Of a stretch of 64,000 nt of DNA, positions 8,729-17,584 are shown piece after piece; the stretch's first letter is position 1, and every line of letters begins with the position of its first letter. The DNA is taken from positions 21,183-85,182 of the forward strand of contig DGOE01000041.1 of NCBI GenBank assembly GCA_002389295.1, read 5' to 3'. The DNA is from Flavobacteriales bacterium UBA4474. GTDB taxonomy: Bacteria; Bacteroidota; Bacteroidia; Flavobacteriales_D; Sanyastnellaceae. Under the pieces are notes generated by a model, which had not been told where the DNA came from, searched no databases, and saw only the letters and a list, made by a program, of their open reading frames with translations. Both the position numbers and the translations under genes were made by a program.

Positions 8729-11153
8729 CGCGGCGCGTGTGCTCCAATGTGGCGCCTCCGGGAACCGTCTGCACCACTTGCAACAGGTAAGCTCCAGGCA
8801 CGCGGCCTGCCGTTGAAAGGGCCATTTGACGCCCTCCCGTCCATTGTTCGCGGGCAACGATGCGCCCGGTCAAATCCAACCAACGTACCGCTGCGCCGTC
8901 CAACACTCCCCCGCCAAAGGACAACCGCAGCGGCTCTCCGGCCTGCACGGGGTTGGGGCTCACCGAGAACGTGGGCCCTGCCACGATGCCGCCGATGCCG
9001 TTGACTGTGGCACAGGGGTCTACGAGGTAAGGCACTGCGTTTTGGTACATGTCGTTCACGACTTCGGTGATGCCGTTGATGCAAAGCTCCGTCTCGGGTG
9101 CCTGGGTCCAGTAAATCCGGCACAAAGGCGTCCACTCATAGTGCTTGGACATGGAGGCGTTGTCATAGCTCAAACCAATGAGGGTATTGCCGCCCAACGC
9201 ATGCTCCGGTTGGATCATGTACTCCAGCGGATCGGTCAGGCTGACAGCCTGCTGAATGCCACAGCTGACATCGAACTGGTAACCGAGGATGCGGTTGTGC
9301 GGATTGAGCACCTGGACGTCAAAGAAGCCCTGCGCCCAGTTGACCTCCCCAAGCTTGAACCACACGCTGTCATAGGGATTCACCACATGGGGTGCCGGAA
9401 ACTGGCACTTGTCATGGAATCCTGAGCTGTCGGGGTTGCTGTGGGCAATGTCCCAATATTGGCAACGCGCCATCAAGGCCGCATCGGATACCGTCAGCTC
9501 TCCATCCTGGTCCAGGTCGTTGCATGGTGCGGCTTGAAGGTCATTGCCCAAGATGCCATCCACATAGGCCTCCGCATCGGTGAGGTCCTGGTCGGCATCG
9601 GCGTCGAGGTCCCCCATGAGGGCCGTGCCGCCGCAATCCCCCATGCAATCCATCTGTGCTGTTCCGTAAGGCTCTCCCGTGCAATCCACCAGTTGGTCGC
9701 AGTCGTCCCAAACATCCACCTGCAGTTCACCCGAGGTGCGGTCCATGTTGATGCAGACCACGCCCCAGTTGTTTTCGTAGTCGTTCTCCTGGCGGCCCAG
9801 CGCATCGGGGCTGTAGTCCCAATTCACCCGTACCACGAGGTGGTACAGGCCATCTGGAATGCCCGTTACATCGATCCATTGGCAGGAAAGCCCTGCGCCG
9901 TAGATGTCACCGCAATGGGCCGAAATGCCCATGTTGCTGCAGCCGTATTGGAAGGTGCCGCCGTCGCTGCATTCGAGGTCCATGACGCAGAATCCGTTTT
10001 TGAACCCGATGGGCAACATCTGGCCCTCCATGGTGAAGAGGTCGTATTTCGCATAGCCCTTGTAGTGCCAGTGGTTGTGACACTCTCCCCATTCGAACTG
10101 CTGGGTCGAATCGCTCTGGGCGGTGGTGCCGATGTAGTAATCGATGTCGCCGATGTTTTTGATGTGGGTGGTAAAACGCACCAGTTCCCGCTCGCCGTAG
10201 CCGTTGAGACAACCTTCCACGATGTAGCAGTTGTTTTCGTCGACCATCATGGTCTCAGCCTGCAAGCTGTTCTCGATGGCGCTCTCCACCACCATGAGGT
10301 CAGGCCCCGTGCAGAGTGGATCGCCCGGGTAAACACAGCTTCCGTTGTCCAATTCCGCTGCCGGGTTGTAGTTGCACGCTTCGTCATCGGTACATCCCTC
10401 TGGTGGTCCGACATAGTTCAAGCTCCAATCGAAACCGCTGCAGTCACCCGTTAGGTTGGCAAAACGCACCCAATAGGTCACGCCACCCTCGAGCAAGACG
10501 AGCAGCTGCGCACTTTCCACATTGTCTTCGCACCCCCCTTGATTGTCATCGTAGTAGATCGACCCTTCATTGGTGTCGTCGAAGTTGTTCATGTTGCAGT
10601 AATCGTAGATCCACAGGCGCGTATCGCACCCCGACCCACAGCTGGTCAATGCGTACATGCCGTTCTGCCCCGGCGTAAACGTCCACCACTCCACATTTTC
10701 TCCCGCCGTCACCTGCAGGGGGTCTTCTCCAAGCTCCAGGAGGATGGCCTCGTTGCAGGTCCAGCCTGGAGGGCAATCAATGGCGTGGCTTTGTCCGTAA
10801 CCGTAGTTTCCGCTGCCTTGGACGAGCAATTCACCGTCCAACAACACCTGGTAATATGCGTCACCGACAAGGCCATCACCGTAGGTGTCGTTCATGGTGA
10901 ACACCATGCAGTCCTCCCAATCTGCCGTGTCCACGCAGAATGTGTAGAGCGTATCGTTGGCGTCGGCCACATCTGCCTCGAGCAGGATGTCTCCCGAGCC
11001 ATTGGTCAGGTCCCAGCTCATTTCATAAGGCCACGCATCGGGTGCGATGATGACGGAAAAGGTGTGCTGATCGTCTGCACAGTCCTGCCCGCAGATGGCA
11101 GAACAAAAAAGAAATGCAGCAATGAGTAAGGGAACCCGGGTGGCGAATGACAT
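8715..11153 (-). CDS. Secreted lysyl oxidase-like protein with T9SS type A sorting domain
   Basis: 812 residues, starting with a signal peptide (MSFATRVPLLIAAFLFCSAICGQ). Order: N-terminal beta-rich domain, a CUB-like Cys-rich region, a GCTDDEACNYN module, then a lysyl oxidase region with CHNHWHYKGY near residue 355, FKNGFC (candidate LTQ lysine), CGDIY and SCQWIDVT, and RVNWDYSPD. A dockerin-like pair (GDLDADADQDLTD...DLDQDGELTVSD) follows. The C-terminus is a type A T9SS domain beginning SVSPNPVQAGEPLRL and ending in a basic HTRRVTVR. Exported to the cell surface or medium by inference. Paralogue of the truncated gene at the left edge, but with a different C-terminal signal. A promoter-like TAAATTGG stands 4 bases before the ATG on the minus strand. 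Confidence 0.9.
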   Translation of the reverse strand: MSFATRVPLLIAAFLFCSAICGQDCADDQHTFSVIIAPDAWPYEMSWDLTNGSGDILLEADVADANDTLYTFCVDTADWEDCMVFTMNDTYGDGLVGDAYYQVLLDGELLVQGSGNYGYGQSHAIDCPPGWTCNEAILLELGEDPLQVTAGENVEWWTFTPGQNGMYALTSCGSGCDTRLWIYDYCNMNNFDDTNEGSIYYDDNQGGCEDNVESAQLLVLLEGGVTYWVRFANLTGDCSGFDWSLNYVGPPEGCTDDEACNYNPAAELDNGSCVYPGDPLCTGPDLMVVESAIENSLQAETMMVDENNCYIVEGCLNGYGERELVRFTTHIKNIGDIDYYIGTTAQSDSTQQFEWGECHNHWHYKGYAKYDLFTMEGQMLPIGFKNGFCVMDLECSDGGTFQYGCSNMGISAHCGDIYGAGLSCQWIDVTGIPDGLYHLVVRVNWDYSPDALGRQENDYENNWGVVCINMDRTSGELQVDVWDDCDQLVDCTGEPYGTAQMDCMGDCGGTALMGDLDADADQDLTDAEAYVDGILGNDLQAAPCNDLDQDGELTVSDAALMARCQYWDIAHSNPDSSGFHDKCQFPAPHVVNPYDSVWFKLGEVNWAQGFFDVQVLNPHNRILGYQFDVSCGIQQAVSLTDPLEYMIQPEHALGGNTLIGLSYDNASMSKHYEWTPLCRIYWTQAPETELCINGITEVVNDMYQNAVPYLVDPCATVNGIGGIVAGPTFSVSPNPVQAGEPLRLSFGGGVLDGAAVRWLDLTGRIVAREQWTGGRQMALSTAGRVPGAYLLQVVQTVPGGATLEHTRRVTVR

Positions 11154-11237
11154 GACGCCAATTTACCCCGCAAATCTTCGCCCCTCGCCCATCACCGAAT
11201 GCAGCACGCAGAATATCGAAGGGACGCTGCCTTGTCC

Positions 11238-11245
11238 TATTTTTG
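11238..11245 (+). promoter_or_regulatory. -7 promoter element (TATTTTTG)
   Basis: An exact TAnnTTTG match 25 bases upstream of the ATG of the 40-residue membrane protein. It lies in the divergent gap with the lysyl oxidase-like gene. No clear -33 element was seen. Confidence 0.5.
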
Positions 11246-11270
11246 CGCCAGCACACGACGCAATCGCATT

Positions 11271-11393
11271 ATGGCCCACGATCAAGACCACCACGACCAC
11301 TCAGAAGCCGAGCAGAATGAAATCGGCGGACCGGTTGTACTCGCGCTATTTCTCTTCGGATTGGTCATATTGACCATCTACTTCCTCAGCTGA
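11271..11393 (+). CDS. Small single-pass membrane protein with His/Asp/Glu-rich N-terminus (40 aa)
   Basis: MAHDQDHHDHSEAEQNEIGG is followed by one hydrophobic helix (PVVLALFLFGLVILTIYFLS) that ends the protein. An exact -7 element lies 25 bases upstream, and the gene has its own slot between divergent and convergent neighbours, so I think it is real although very short. The histidine/acid-rich head could bind metal, but this is only suggested by composition. No family recognised; small subunits of respiratory complexes have this shape. A longer reading frame from 11199 exists but would place the promoter inside the gene. Confidence 0.55.
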   Translation: MAHDQDHHDHSEAEQNEIGGPVVLALFLFGLVILTIYFLS

Positions 11394-11398
11394 GGAAG
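11381..11398. repeat. Perfect 18-bp palindrome between convergent genes
   Basis: CTTCCTCAGCTGAGGAAG reads identically on both strands and covers the stop codon of the small membrane protein. It lies 9 bases before the end of the peptidase gene. With no loop it cannot fold well as RNA but could cruciform or act as a protein site. A T-run is absent, so a terminator role is doubtful. Confidence 0.5.
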
Positions 11399-11407
11399 CA
11401 GCCCCGT

Positions 11408-13735
11408 TTATTCTTTGTCGGCCTCCATTTGGCGCCGGCGCTCCTTCATCCGCTCCATCGAGCGGCGGCGGAACTCATCCCTGAGTTCGTCCTCATCCTG
11501 CTCATAACCGCGCCCCATTCCCGTTCCGCTGCCAAACGGGCGCCAATTGGGACTCAAATTGTCTGGATCCCGCTCGGTCAGGGTCATCTCCTGAACGAGG
11601 TGGGTCGCCCCGGCATAGATATCGGTGACCCAAAGTACGTAGCGCATGTCGACCATGATGTTGCGACAGCGGTCCGCATCGAAGCGGACATCGCTCATGG
11701 TGCTTTCCCATGTGCGGTCAAAATTCAATCCCACGAGGTCACCCGTGGCATTGATCGCCGGAGAACCGGAATTGCCACCTGTGGTGTGGTTTGACCCGAG
11801 AAAGCAAACGCGGAGGTGGCCATCAGCATCGGCATAAGGACCATAGGATTCGGCGCGCAATTTGGTCACGAGGTCTGCAGGAAGGTCAAACTCCGCATCC
11901 CCGGGCACGTACTTGTCGAGCACACCGCGCGCGGTAGAAAATGGCTTGTAGCTCACGGCATCGCGGGGTGCACTCCCTTCCATGCGGCCATAAGTGAGCC
12001 TCAATGTGCTGTTGGCATCGGGCCAGAATGTGCTGTCGGGATAGACCTTGGCCAGTGCCTGGAGGTAGCGGCCCATGTCCGTCTCCATGGCCCCCTGCCG
12101 CTTTGAATATTCGTTTCTGACTTTGACCCAGTAGCTGTCGCTCGTTTGGCGCGCCCAGGTCACCAAGTCGTCCTTGGCCCGCTTTTTCAGGCCTTTTCTG
12201 TTGCGGTCTTTGAGCAAGGTCATGAAGTCATCGCCATCATCGAGGATGCTGCCTTCGTACAATGCCGTCGCCAAGTCCATGGGGTCTACTTGATCATCCG
12301 CGGCTTGCTGGGCCACCTCAGGCGCAAAGCCCTCAGGCATGGCCTCCATGTAGAGCGGAAACACGGCGGCAAAGACCTTCATGTCCACTGCTGCGCGGTA
12401 GTCGGGATAGAACTTCAATGCCGCCGCCAACACCTCTTCAGCCCGGGCGTCGAAAGCACTGTCGGAAACCGCCTTGTCGCCCGCCATGTCCAGGATATCG
12501 CCCACTCGGTCCGCCCAACGCAAAATTTCTGGACCGTAATAAAACCACTCGATAAACAAGGACCGCGCCTCCAAATAGGGCTGCAATGCCGCAAAGTCCT
12601 TGGTCAAGTCGCCCACGACAGTGCTGTAATCAGCGAGCCCTTGCTGGCGCACGGCTTTGCCCAATTCGATTTGGGCCTTTCGCTTTTCAGCCACAGCGCC
12701 AAAATCGATGAGCCCCTCATTCTGGCCGATCCACTTCTTCCAAGCATTGGCGATTCGGCTCTGCTTGGCGGCATATGCGATGCGCGTGGCATCGTCTGAC
12801 CGCATGGCGGAATTGATGATGTCGAGGCTGGCTGAGCGCATCCCAATGCGGACGGGGTTCAGTGTTTCAATAAGGTGCTGCACCTGCACAGAGGGGATGT
12901 AGCGCTCAGTGGTGCCGGGAAAACCAAACACCATGGTAAAATCACCTTCGTCCACGCCGTGCATGGACACCGGAAGGTGGTGTGCAGGGTCGAGCGGGAT
13001 GTTCTCGTCACTGGGCTCGGCCGGTGCACCGTCCGGGCCACTGTAAATGCGAAACAACGAGAAATCACCTGTGTGGCGCGGCCAAACCCAATTGTCGGTG
13101 TCGCCTCCAAACTTGCCGATTGAACTCGGGGGTGCTCCCACCAAGCGCACATCCTTGAATGTTCGGGTGACAATGACGAATTGCTGATTGCCGTAGAGAA
13201 AGTCCCGGACCACAGCGTCGTGATCGGTGCCCGCTGTGGCCGCGGCTGCCAGCCGCTCCCGCATGGCTTTCTCTGCCTCTGGGCCAAGGGCGCGCGCCGC
13301 TTGAACCGAATCGGTCACGTCCTCGATCCGGACAATGAACATGGCCGTGAGGCCAGGGTTGGTCAATTCCTCTGCCATGGACATCGCCCAAAAACCATCC
13401 TTCAAAATGTCGCGCTCAAGGCTGCTGTGCGATTGAATCTGTCCGAAGCCGCAATGGTGGTTGGTGAGGAGCAGTCCCCGGTCAGAAATCACACTGGCCG
13501 TGCACCCCCCACCGAATTGCACGATGGCGTCCTTCAAAGAGCTGCGGTTGATGGAATAAATGTCCTCTGCCGTCAGCTTGAGGCCCATGTCTTGCATGTC
13601 CCCTTCGACAGCACTGAGCAAAGCGGGAATCCACATGCCCTCTGTCGCGCGGGCAGAAACGAAGGCCCCCAGGGCAAGGATGATAACGGCTCCTCTTCGC
13701 AGAGCGGAACCGGCGGTCACGGTGGTCTTGATCAT
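11408..13735 (-). CDS. S46-family dipeptidyl-peptidase, DPP11-like (Asp/Glu-specific)
   Basis: 775 residues with a signal peptide (hydrophobic core AVIILALGAFVSA). The catalytic histidine is in TNHHCGFG (residues 91-98) and the nucleophile is Ser656 in GGNSGSPA. In Porphyromonas gingivalis DPP11 an arginine 18 residues after the serine gives Asp/Glu preference at P1; DPP7 has glycine there. Here Arg674 (in NFDRTWE) lies exactly 18 residues after Ser656, so acidic specificity is inferred. The length fits the family apart from an extra charged C-terminal tail (RRRSMERMKERRRQMEADKE). Likely periplasmic, trimming oligopeptides for amino-acid use; no T9SS domain is present. Confidence 0.93.
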   Translation of the reverse strand: MIKTTVTAGSALRRGAVIILALGAFVSARATEGMWIPALLSAVEGDMQDMGLKLTAEDIYSINRSSLKDAIVQFGGGCTASVISDRGLLLTNHHCGFGQIQSHSSLERDILKDGFWAMSMAEELTNPGLTAMFIVRIEDVTDSVQAARALGPEAEKAMRERLAAAATAGTDHDAVVRDFLYGNQQFVIVTRTFKDVRLVGAPPSSIGKFGGDTDNWVWPRHTGDFSLFRIYSGPDGAPAEPSDENIPLDPAHHLPVSMHGVDEGDFTMVFGFPGTTERYIPSVQVQHLIETLNPVRIGMRSASLDIINSAMRSDDATRIAYAAKQSRIANAWKKWIGQNEGLIDFGAVAEKRKAQIELGKAVRQQGLADYSTVVGDLTKDFAALQPYLEARSLFIEWFYYGPEILRWADRVGDILDMAGDKAVSDSAFDARAEEVLAAALKFYPDYRAAVDMKVFAAVFPLYMEAMPEGFAPEVAQQAADDQVDPMDLATALYEGSILDDGDDFMTLLKDRNRKGLKKRAKDDLVTWARQTSDSYWVKVRNEYSKRQGAMETDMGRYLQALAKVYPDSTFWPDANSTLRLTYGRMEGSAPRDAVSYKPFSTARGVLDKYVPGDAEFDLPADLVTKLRAESYGPYADADGHLRVCFLGSNHTTGGNSGSPAINATGDLVGLNFDRTWESTMSDVRFDADRCRNIMVDMRYVLWVTDIYAGATHLVQEMTLTERDPDNLSPNWRPFGSGTGMGRGYEQDEDELRDEFRRRSMERMKERRRQMEADKE

Positions 13736-13793
13736 GCCGGCAAATTAATGCCCGGTGACCACCCGGCATTCACCCCAAGCCGTGTGTTGACAT

Positions 13794-14810
13794 TCAGCGC
13801 CAGTCAGCGAGGGCCGCAAGCACGTGTTTGAGGCCCTCATCGCCGAAGTCAAGATGGGTCACCCACCTCACTTTGTGGGGACCAAAAGCCGAACAAAGGA
13901 TGCCTTGCGCGCGCTGTGCTTCCACCAAATCCGATGCTGGACGCCCTCCAGCAAGGCTGGCAATAACGATGTTGGTTTCCACCTGGTCCACGTGGTCCAC
14001 AGCAGGATGGTCCGCCAACAACTCACCAATGCGGGAGGCGCGGTCGTGGTCCTCTTGAAGCCGGTCGAAATGATGGTCCATGGCGTGCAGTCCGGCTGCC
14101 GCAAGGATGCCGACCTGCCGCATGCCGCCGCCCATCACCTTGCGGCTCCGGTGGGCTTCATCGATAAACGCCTTCGACCCAAGCAGCACAGAGCCCGCGG
14201 GGGTGCCGAGCCCCTTGGACAGACAAAGCGATACGCTGTCAAACATGCGCCCGTATGCCGTCCAATCCGCCCCGGTATTGCGCAAGGCATTCCATGCCCG
14301 CGCCCCGTCGAGGTGGAAAGGAAGCCCCAATTCATTGCACACTGTGCTGCCCTCCTTGAGGGTCTCGAGCGATTGCACCGCTCCACCGCCCTTGTTTACC
14401 GTATCCTCCACACAGACGAGTCCGGTGCGCGCGAAATGGCTGTCGGCGGGGTTTACTTCAGAGCGAATGACCGCGGCGGGCATGGCCCCTCCGGGCGCCT
14501 CCAACAGCCGAACACTGGCGCCACTGTTTCTGGCGATTCCCCCTCCCTCGTAGTTGTAGACGTGGCTCAGCCTGTGGCACATCACCTCATCTCCTGGTGC
14601 GACGTGCACATTGATGGCGATCTGATTGGCCATCGTCCCCGAAGGACAGAACAGGCCGGCCTCGTGCCCAAAACGCTCTGCCAGCGTGTCCTGCAGGCGG
14701 TTCACCGTAGGGTCTTCACCGTATACATCGTCCCCGGTGGGTGCGGACATCATGGCCTTGAGCATGGCCCCGGTCGGTCTTGTGACCGTATCGCTCCTCA
14801 AATCAAACAT
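13794..14810 (-). CDS. ltaE: Low-specificity L-threonine aldolase
   Basis: 338 residues of a fold-type I PLP enzyme. It opens [12 protein letters not shown], carries [12 protein letters not shown] and [11 protein letters not shown], and has the Schiff-base lysine in [14 protein letters not shown]. It splits L-threonine or L-allo-threonine into glycine and acetaldehyde. The start is ATG 14810: the longer version beginning at TTG 14843 adds an Arg/Lys-rich [11 protein letters not shown] that overlaps the upstream gene and is unlike the family. A purine-rich AAAGGAAA lies just before this ATG. It sits downstream of a T9SS protein on the same strand, and 58 bases upstream of the peptidase gene. 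Confidence 0.92.
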   Translation of the reverse strand: MFDLRSDTVTRPTGAMLKAMMSAPTGDDVYGEDPTVNRLQDTLAERFGHEAGLFCPSGTMANQIAINVHVAPGDEVMCHRLSHVYNYEGGGIARNSGASVRLLEAPGGAMPAAVIRSEVNPADSHFARTGLVCVEDTVNKGGGAVQSLETLKEGSTVCNELGLPFHLDGARAWNALRNTGADWTAYGRMFDSVSLCLSKGLGTPAGSVLLGSKAFIDEAHRSRKVMGGGMRQVGILAAAGLHAMDHHFDRLQEDHDRASRIGELLADHPAVDHVDQVETNIVIASLAGGRPASDLVEAQRAQGILCSAFGPHKVRWVTHLDFGDEGLKHVLAALADWR

Positions 14811-14839
14811 GGTTTCCTTTCGGTGTTTCCGACGCCGCT

Positions 14840-16762
14840 TCAATTCAGCTGCAGACGGACTGCTGTCTCTGTGCCCTCGGCCACCCAGAGGTATTGGCCG
14901 GCGCTGAGACCGGAAGCAGACAATTCGAACTGCAGGGCACCCTGCAATGCCCGCGCTTGACCCTTTTCAATGATGCGGCCTGAGGCATCGCGCAAGGACC
15001 AACTCCCCGCCCAATCCGCAGGCACCTGGCTCCACATGATGGTCCAACTTCCTCCCGGCGCAGCTGGATTGGGAAAAGCCTGCACTGAAGGTGCCGCGCT
15101 GTCCCATTCGCCCAAGCCGAGGGTGCAATCGAAAACGGTGACGAAAATGGCATCGGCATGCGAACAGCCAAATGCGTTGGATGCTTCGACGACAATGGGA
15201 TAGGTTCCCGGTCCCAAATCAGCCCCATTTATGATGATGAATTGGTCTGCACTGCCGTTGCTCCAGAGGTACTCCAGGCCAGCAGGCGCAGAAAGCACCA
15301 GCTGTTGGTCTTCGCAAATGGTGGTGTCGGGGCCCAGGGTGAAGGCAAAGGCGTCGTCCTCAGCCTGGAGGTCAAACTGGATTTCCTCTATACACCCGTT
15401 GCCGTCCTCCATGACCACTGTGAAGGCCCCTTCGGCCATGTCGTCAATGGCTGGCCCCGTGCCAAGTTCACCGAGTTCACCGGACCATGTGATGGAATAA
15501 GGCTCCGTACCTCCGCTCACCGCCAAGGCGGCACTGCCGTTGGGCTGGTCGGGGCAACCGGGTGGCACCAGATCAAGGTCCAGGGAAATGGGGTCGGGTT
15601 GGGTCAAGGTCACCGCGTGGGTCAACGTGTTGCCACAGTTGGTCACGATCACGGCAGAATAGGTGCCCCCGCTCAAACCAGAAATCTGCTGGCCCTCGCC
15701 GGAAAATCCATCGGGGCCGATCCAAGCCGCAGTGAAATCCGCCCCCATGCCGATGGGATTCAACACGATCGTTCCGTTGGGGTCCTCCTCCTTGCCCAGT
15801 GGGCAACCAAGGCCTCCGGTGACGCTGGTCATCTCTTCGGCCAGGTCCGAACTCGTCTCGACCACGATTCCGACTGTTCCCCGCGCATTTTGCCACCCAT
15901 CCACTTGGATGAGGTAGGTGGCGCCGCTGTCCAGACAGCCCGTCCACATTGAACTGGCATAATAGGCTCCTGAACCGCAGCCTCCGGGCATGTCGTCATT
16001 GGCCCCCACGAGGGTGAATGTGGTGAAATCGCTGCAGTCTTCCGCCTTCCACAAGGCTATCTGCGTATCGAAATCGGTGGTGTCCGTGCACGCCGTCACC
16101 AGGCAGTTGCCCGCGGTGGCCGTAAAGGACAGCCAGGCCGACCCCGTCACACCGCCTTCGCACCATCCGCCATTGATTTGGCAAGCATACACGCCGGGAA
16201 AATTGGGTGCACCAGGCTCGCCATAAGCGGCCGTGCAGCTGTCGTTTGAGACGATGGCCATGGGGCCGTCCACCACGACTTCTTCGGCACCACAGGGCGA
16301 ATCATAAGCCGGTCCAGACATTTCGAAGGGATTGAAATCCCAGGTGTTTCCAAAGCCAGACCCGGGGAAGCTGTTGGTCAGCACGCCTTCATTGTACACT
16401 TCGAAATAAGTGCCCCCGTCCCCGTAGCTGTCCACGTGGTGCAGGGTCAGCACCTCATCCGGTGTGCCGCACAAGGTGTCCAGGATAAAGGTGGCATTCG
16501 AAGCGTATTCGCCTGCGGGCGCCCCGGGCAGTCCCTCTCCGTCGCAGCCTACACCGGCCGCATTGCCTCCCCAATACAGGGCATCCACACCACACGCACC
16601 GCCTTCTGGCGTGATCTCCCAATACATCTCATAGCCCCAGGCATCTGTATACAGGCGCAATTCAAACGGTGATTGGCCTTCAGGACAGTCTTGACTGAAC
16701 GCATTCATGCCAGCTGTGCAGGACAGCATCAGCAAAAAGACCACTGGGGTTGAGGATTTCAT
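14840..16762 (-). CDS. Secreted T9SS protein with PKD/SprB-like repeats, function unknown
   Basis: 640 residues from ATG 16762, with signal peptide [24 protein letters not shown]. The N-terminal domain ([19 protein letters not shown]) is related to the start of the lysyl oxidase-like proteins here. Next is a Cys-rich CUB-like region ([20 protein letters not shown]). The second half has SprB-type repeats ([27 protein letters not shown]) and a PKD-like segment. The C-terminus is a T9SS type A domain starting [14 protein letters not shown]. Reading upstream of 16762 is open for 171 codons but overlaps the divergent yaaA and shows no signal peptide, so it is excluded. Likely a surface or secreted adhesin-like protein. 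Confidence 0.85.
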   Translation of the reverse strand: MKSSTPVVFLLMLSCTAGMNAFSQDCPEGQSPFELRLYTDAWGYEMYWEITPEGGACGVDALYWGGNAAGVGCDGEGLPGAPAGEYASNATFILDTLCGTPDEVLTLHHVDSYGDGGTYFEVYNEGVLTNSFPGSGFGNTWDFNPFEMSGPAYDSPCGAEEVVVDGPMAIVSNDSCTAAYGEPGAPNFPGVYACQINGGWCEGGVTGSAWLSFTATAGNCLVTACTDTTDFDTQIALWKAEDCSDFTTFTLVGANDDMPGGCGSGAYYASSMWTGCLDSGATYLIQVDGWQNARGTVGIVVETSSDLAEEMTSVTGGLGCPLGKEEDPNGTIVLNPIGMGADFTAAWIGPDGFSGEGQQISGLSGGTYSAVIVTNCGNTLTHAVTLTQPDPISLDLDLVPPGCPDQPNGSAALAVSGGTEPYSITWSGELGELGTGPAIDDMAEGAFTVVMEDGNGCIEEIQFDLQAEDDAFAFTLGPDTTICEDQQLVLSAPAGLEYLWSNGSADQFIIINGADLGPGTYPIVVEASNAFGCSHADAIFVTVFDCTLGLGEWDSAAPSVQAFPNPAAPGGSWTIMWSQVPADWAGSWSLRDASGRIIEKGQARALQGALQFELSASGLSAGQYLWVAEGTETAVRLQLN

Positions 16763-16779
16763 GGCCGAAAAATAGGGCA

Positions 16780-16806
16780 TTGCGCACATGGCATTCCGTA
16801 GCTTTG
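16780..16806 (+). promoter_or_regulatory. Promoter of yaaA (TTG-N16-TAGCTTTG)
   Basis: TAGCTTTG (16799-16806) matches TAnnTTTG exactly and ends 7 bases before the yaaA ATG at 16814. A TTG at 16780-16782 could serve as a -33 element with a slightly short spacer. The mRNA would be leaderless or nearly so. Confidence 0.6.
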
Positions 16807-16813
16807 CGGGCCC

Positions 16814-17584
16814 ATGCGCTTTTTGCTTTCTCCTGCAAAGACATTTAGGACCGAAGCCCTGCCTGTGGTGGCCGGTGCCAGCCAACCTGTTTTTGTTGAT
16901 CGGGCAGCCACCATCATGGAGGACTTGTCTCTTGTAAAGGAGCGGGACCTTATGGCGCACATGGACATCAGTGAGGCGTTGGCAGAAGAAACCGCTGCGC
17001 GGCACCAAGAATGGGGCACCCCCTTCCACCCCGGAAATGCCCGAGCGGCCATCCATTCTTTTCACGGTGAGGTCTACCGCGCTTTGGGTGCAGACCGCTG
17101 GAATGCCAACAACTTGGACCAAGCGCAAAGCATGATGCGCATCATCAGCGGTCTGTATGGCTTGCTCAGGCCATTGGACCTGATGCAGGAATACCGCTTG
17201 GAAATGGGCAGCCGCTGGTCTCCAAATGGAAAAGACAACCTCTATGCCTATTGGGGAACCGCGCTCGCCGACCATTTAGCGGCTGAAAGTGACGGTCCCA
17301 TTGTCAACTTGGCCAGTCAGGAATATTTCAAAGCAGTGGACCACCCTTCGCTCAAGGGTAAGTTCATTCATATCCATTTCAAGGAGCAGCGAGGCGACAC
17401 CTTCAAAATGATCGGCACTTATGCCAAAACAGCGCGGGGCCGCATGGCGCGTTTCTTGGTGCAGGATGGCATCTCTTCACCCGAGGACATTCAGCATTTC
17501 AATGAAGATGGTTATGCCTTTAACCCCAGCCTGAGTGGAGAGGACGCCTTTACTTTCACACGACATCATACACCCAACCCATGA
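16814..17584 (+). CDS. yaaA: YaaA family peroxide stress protein
   Basis: 256 residues matching the YaaA/UPF0246 family from end to end: N-terminal MRFLLSPAKTF, MYRALGAD-like region (VYRALGADRWN), SGLYGLLRPLDLMQEYRLEMGS, and C-terminal KTARGRMARFLV. In E. coli YaaA limits free iron and DNA damage under peroxide stress; a DNA-binding role has been proposed. The start codon follows a strong -7 element. The stop overlaps the FKBP gene by four bases (ATGA at 17581-17584), so the two are probably translated together, which may link oxidative stress with envelope protein folding. Confidence 0.95.
   Translation: MRFLLSPAKTFRTEALPVVAGASQPVFVDRAATIMEDLSLVKERDLMAHMDISEALAEETAARHQEWGTPFHPGNARAAIHSFHGEVYRALGADRWNANNLDQAQSMMRIISGLYGLLRPLDLMQEYRLEMGSRWSPNGKDNLYAYWGTALADHLAAESDGPIVNLASQEYFKAVDHPSLKGKFIHIHFKEQRGDTFKMIGTYAKTARGRMARFLVQDGISSPEDIQHFNEDGYAFNPSLSGEDAFTFTRHHTPNP

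Noticed and set aside
9441..10454. 337-codon plus-strand frame antisense to the lysyl oxidase-like gene
   Set aside because: Val/Ala/His-rich composition typical of a reverse-frame shadow; no family features.
14811..14843. TTG start adding [11 protein letters not shown] to threonine aldolase
   Set aside because: A basic extension unlike the family and overlapping the upstream stop; the ATG at 14810 has the conserved N-terminus.
13824..14960. 378-codon plus-strand frame
   Set aside because: Opposite frame of threonine aldolase and the following T9SS gene; no protein-like motifs.
16763..17275. Upstream extension of the T9SS gene at 14840-16762
   Set aside because: Overlaps yaaA on the other strand and precedes a perfect signal peptide at 16762.
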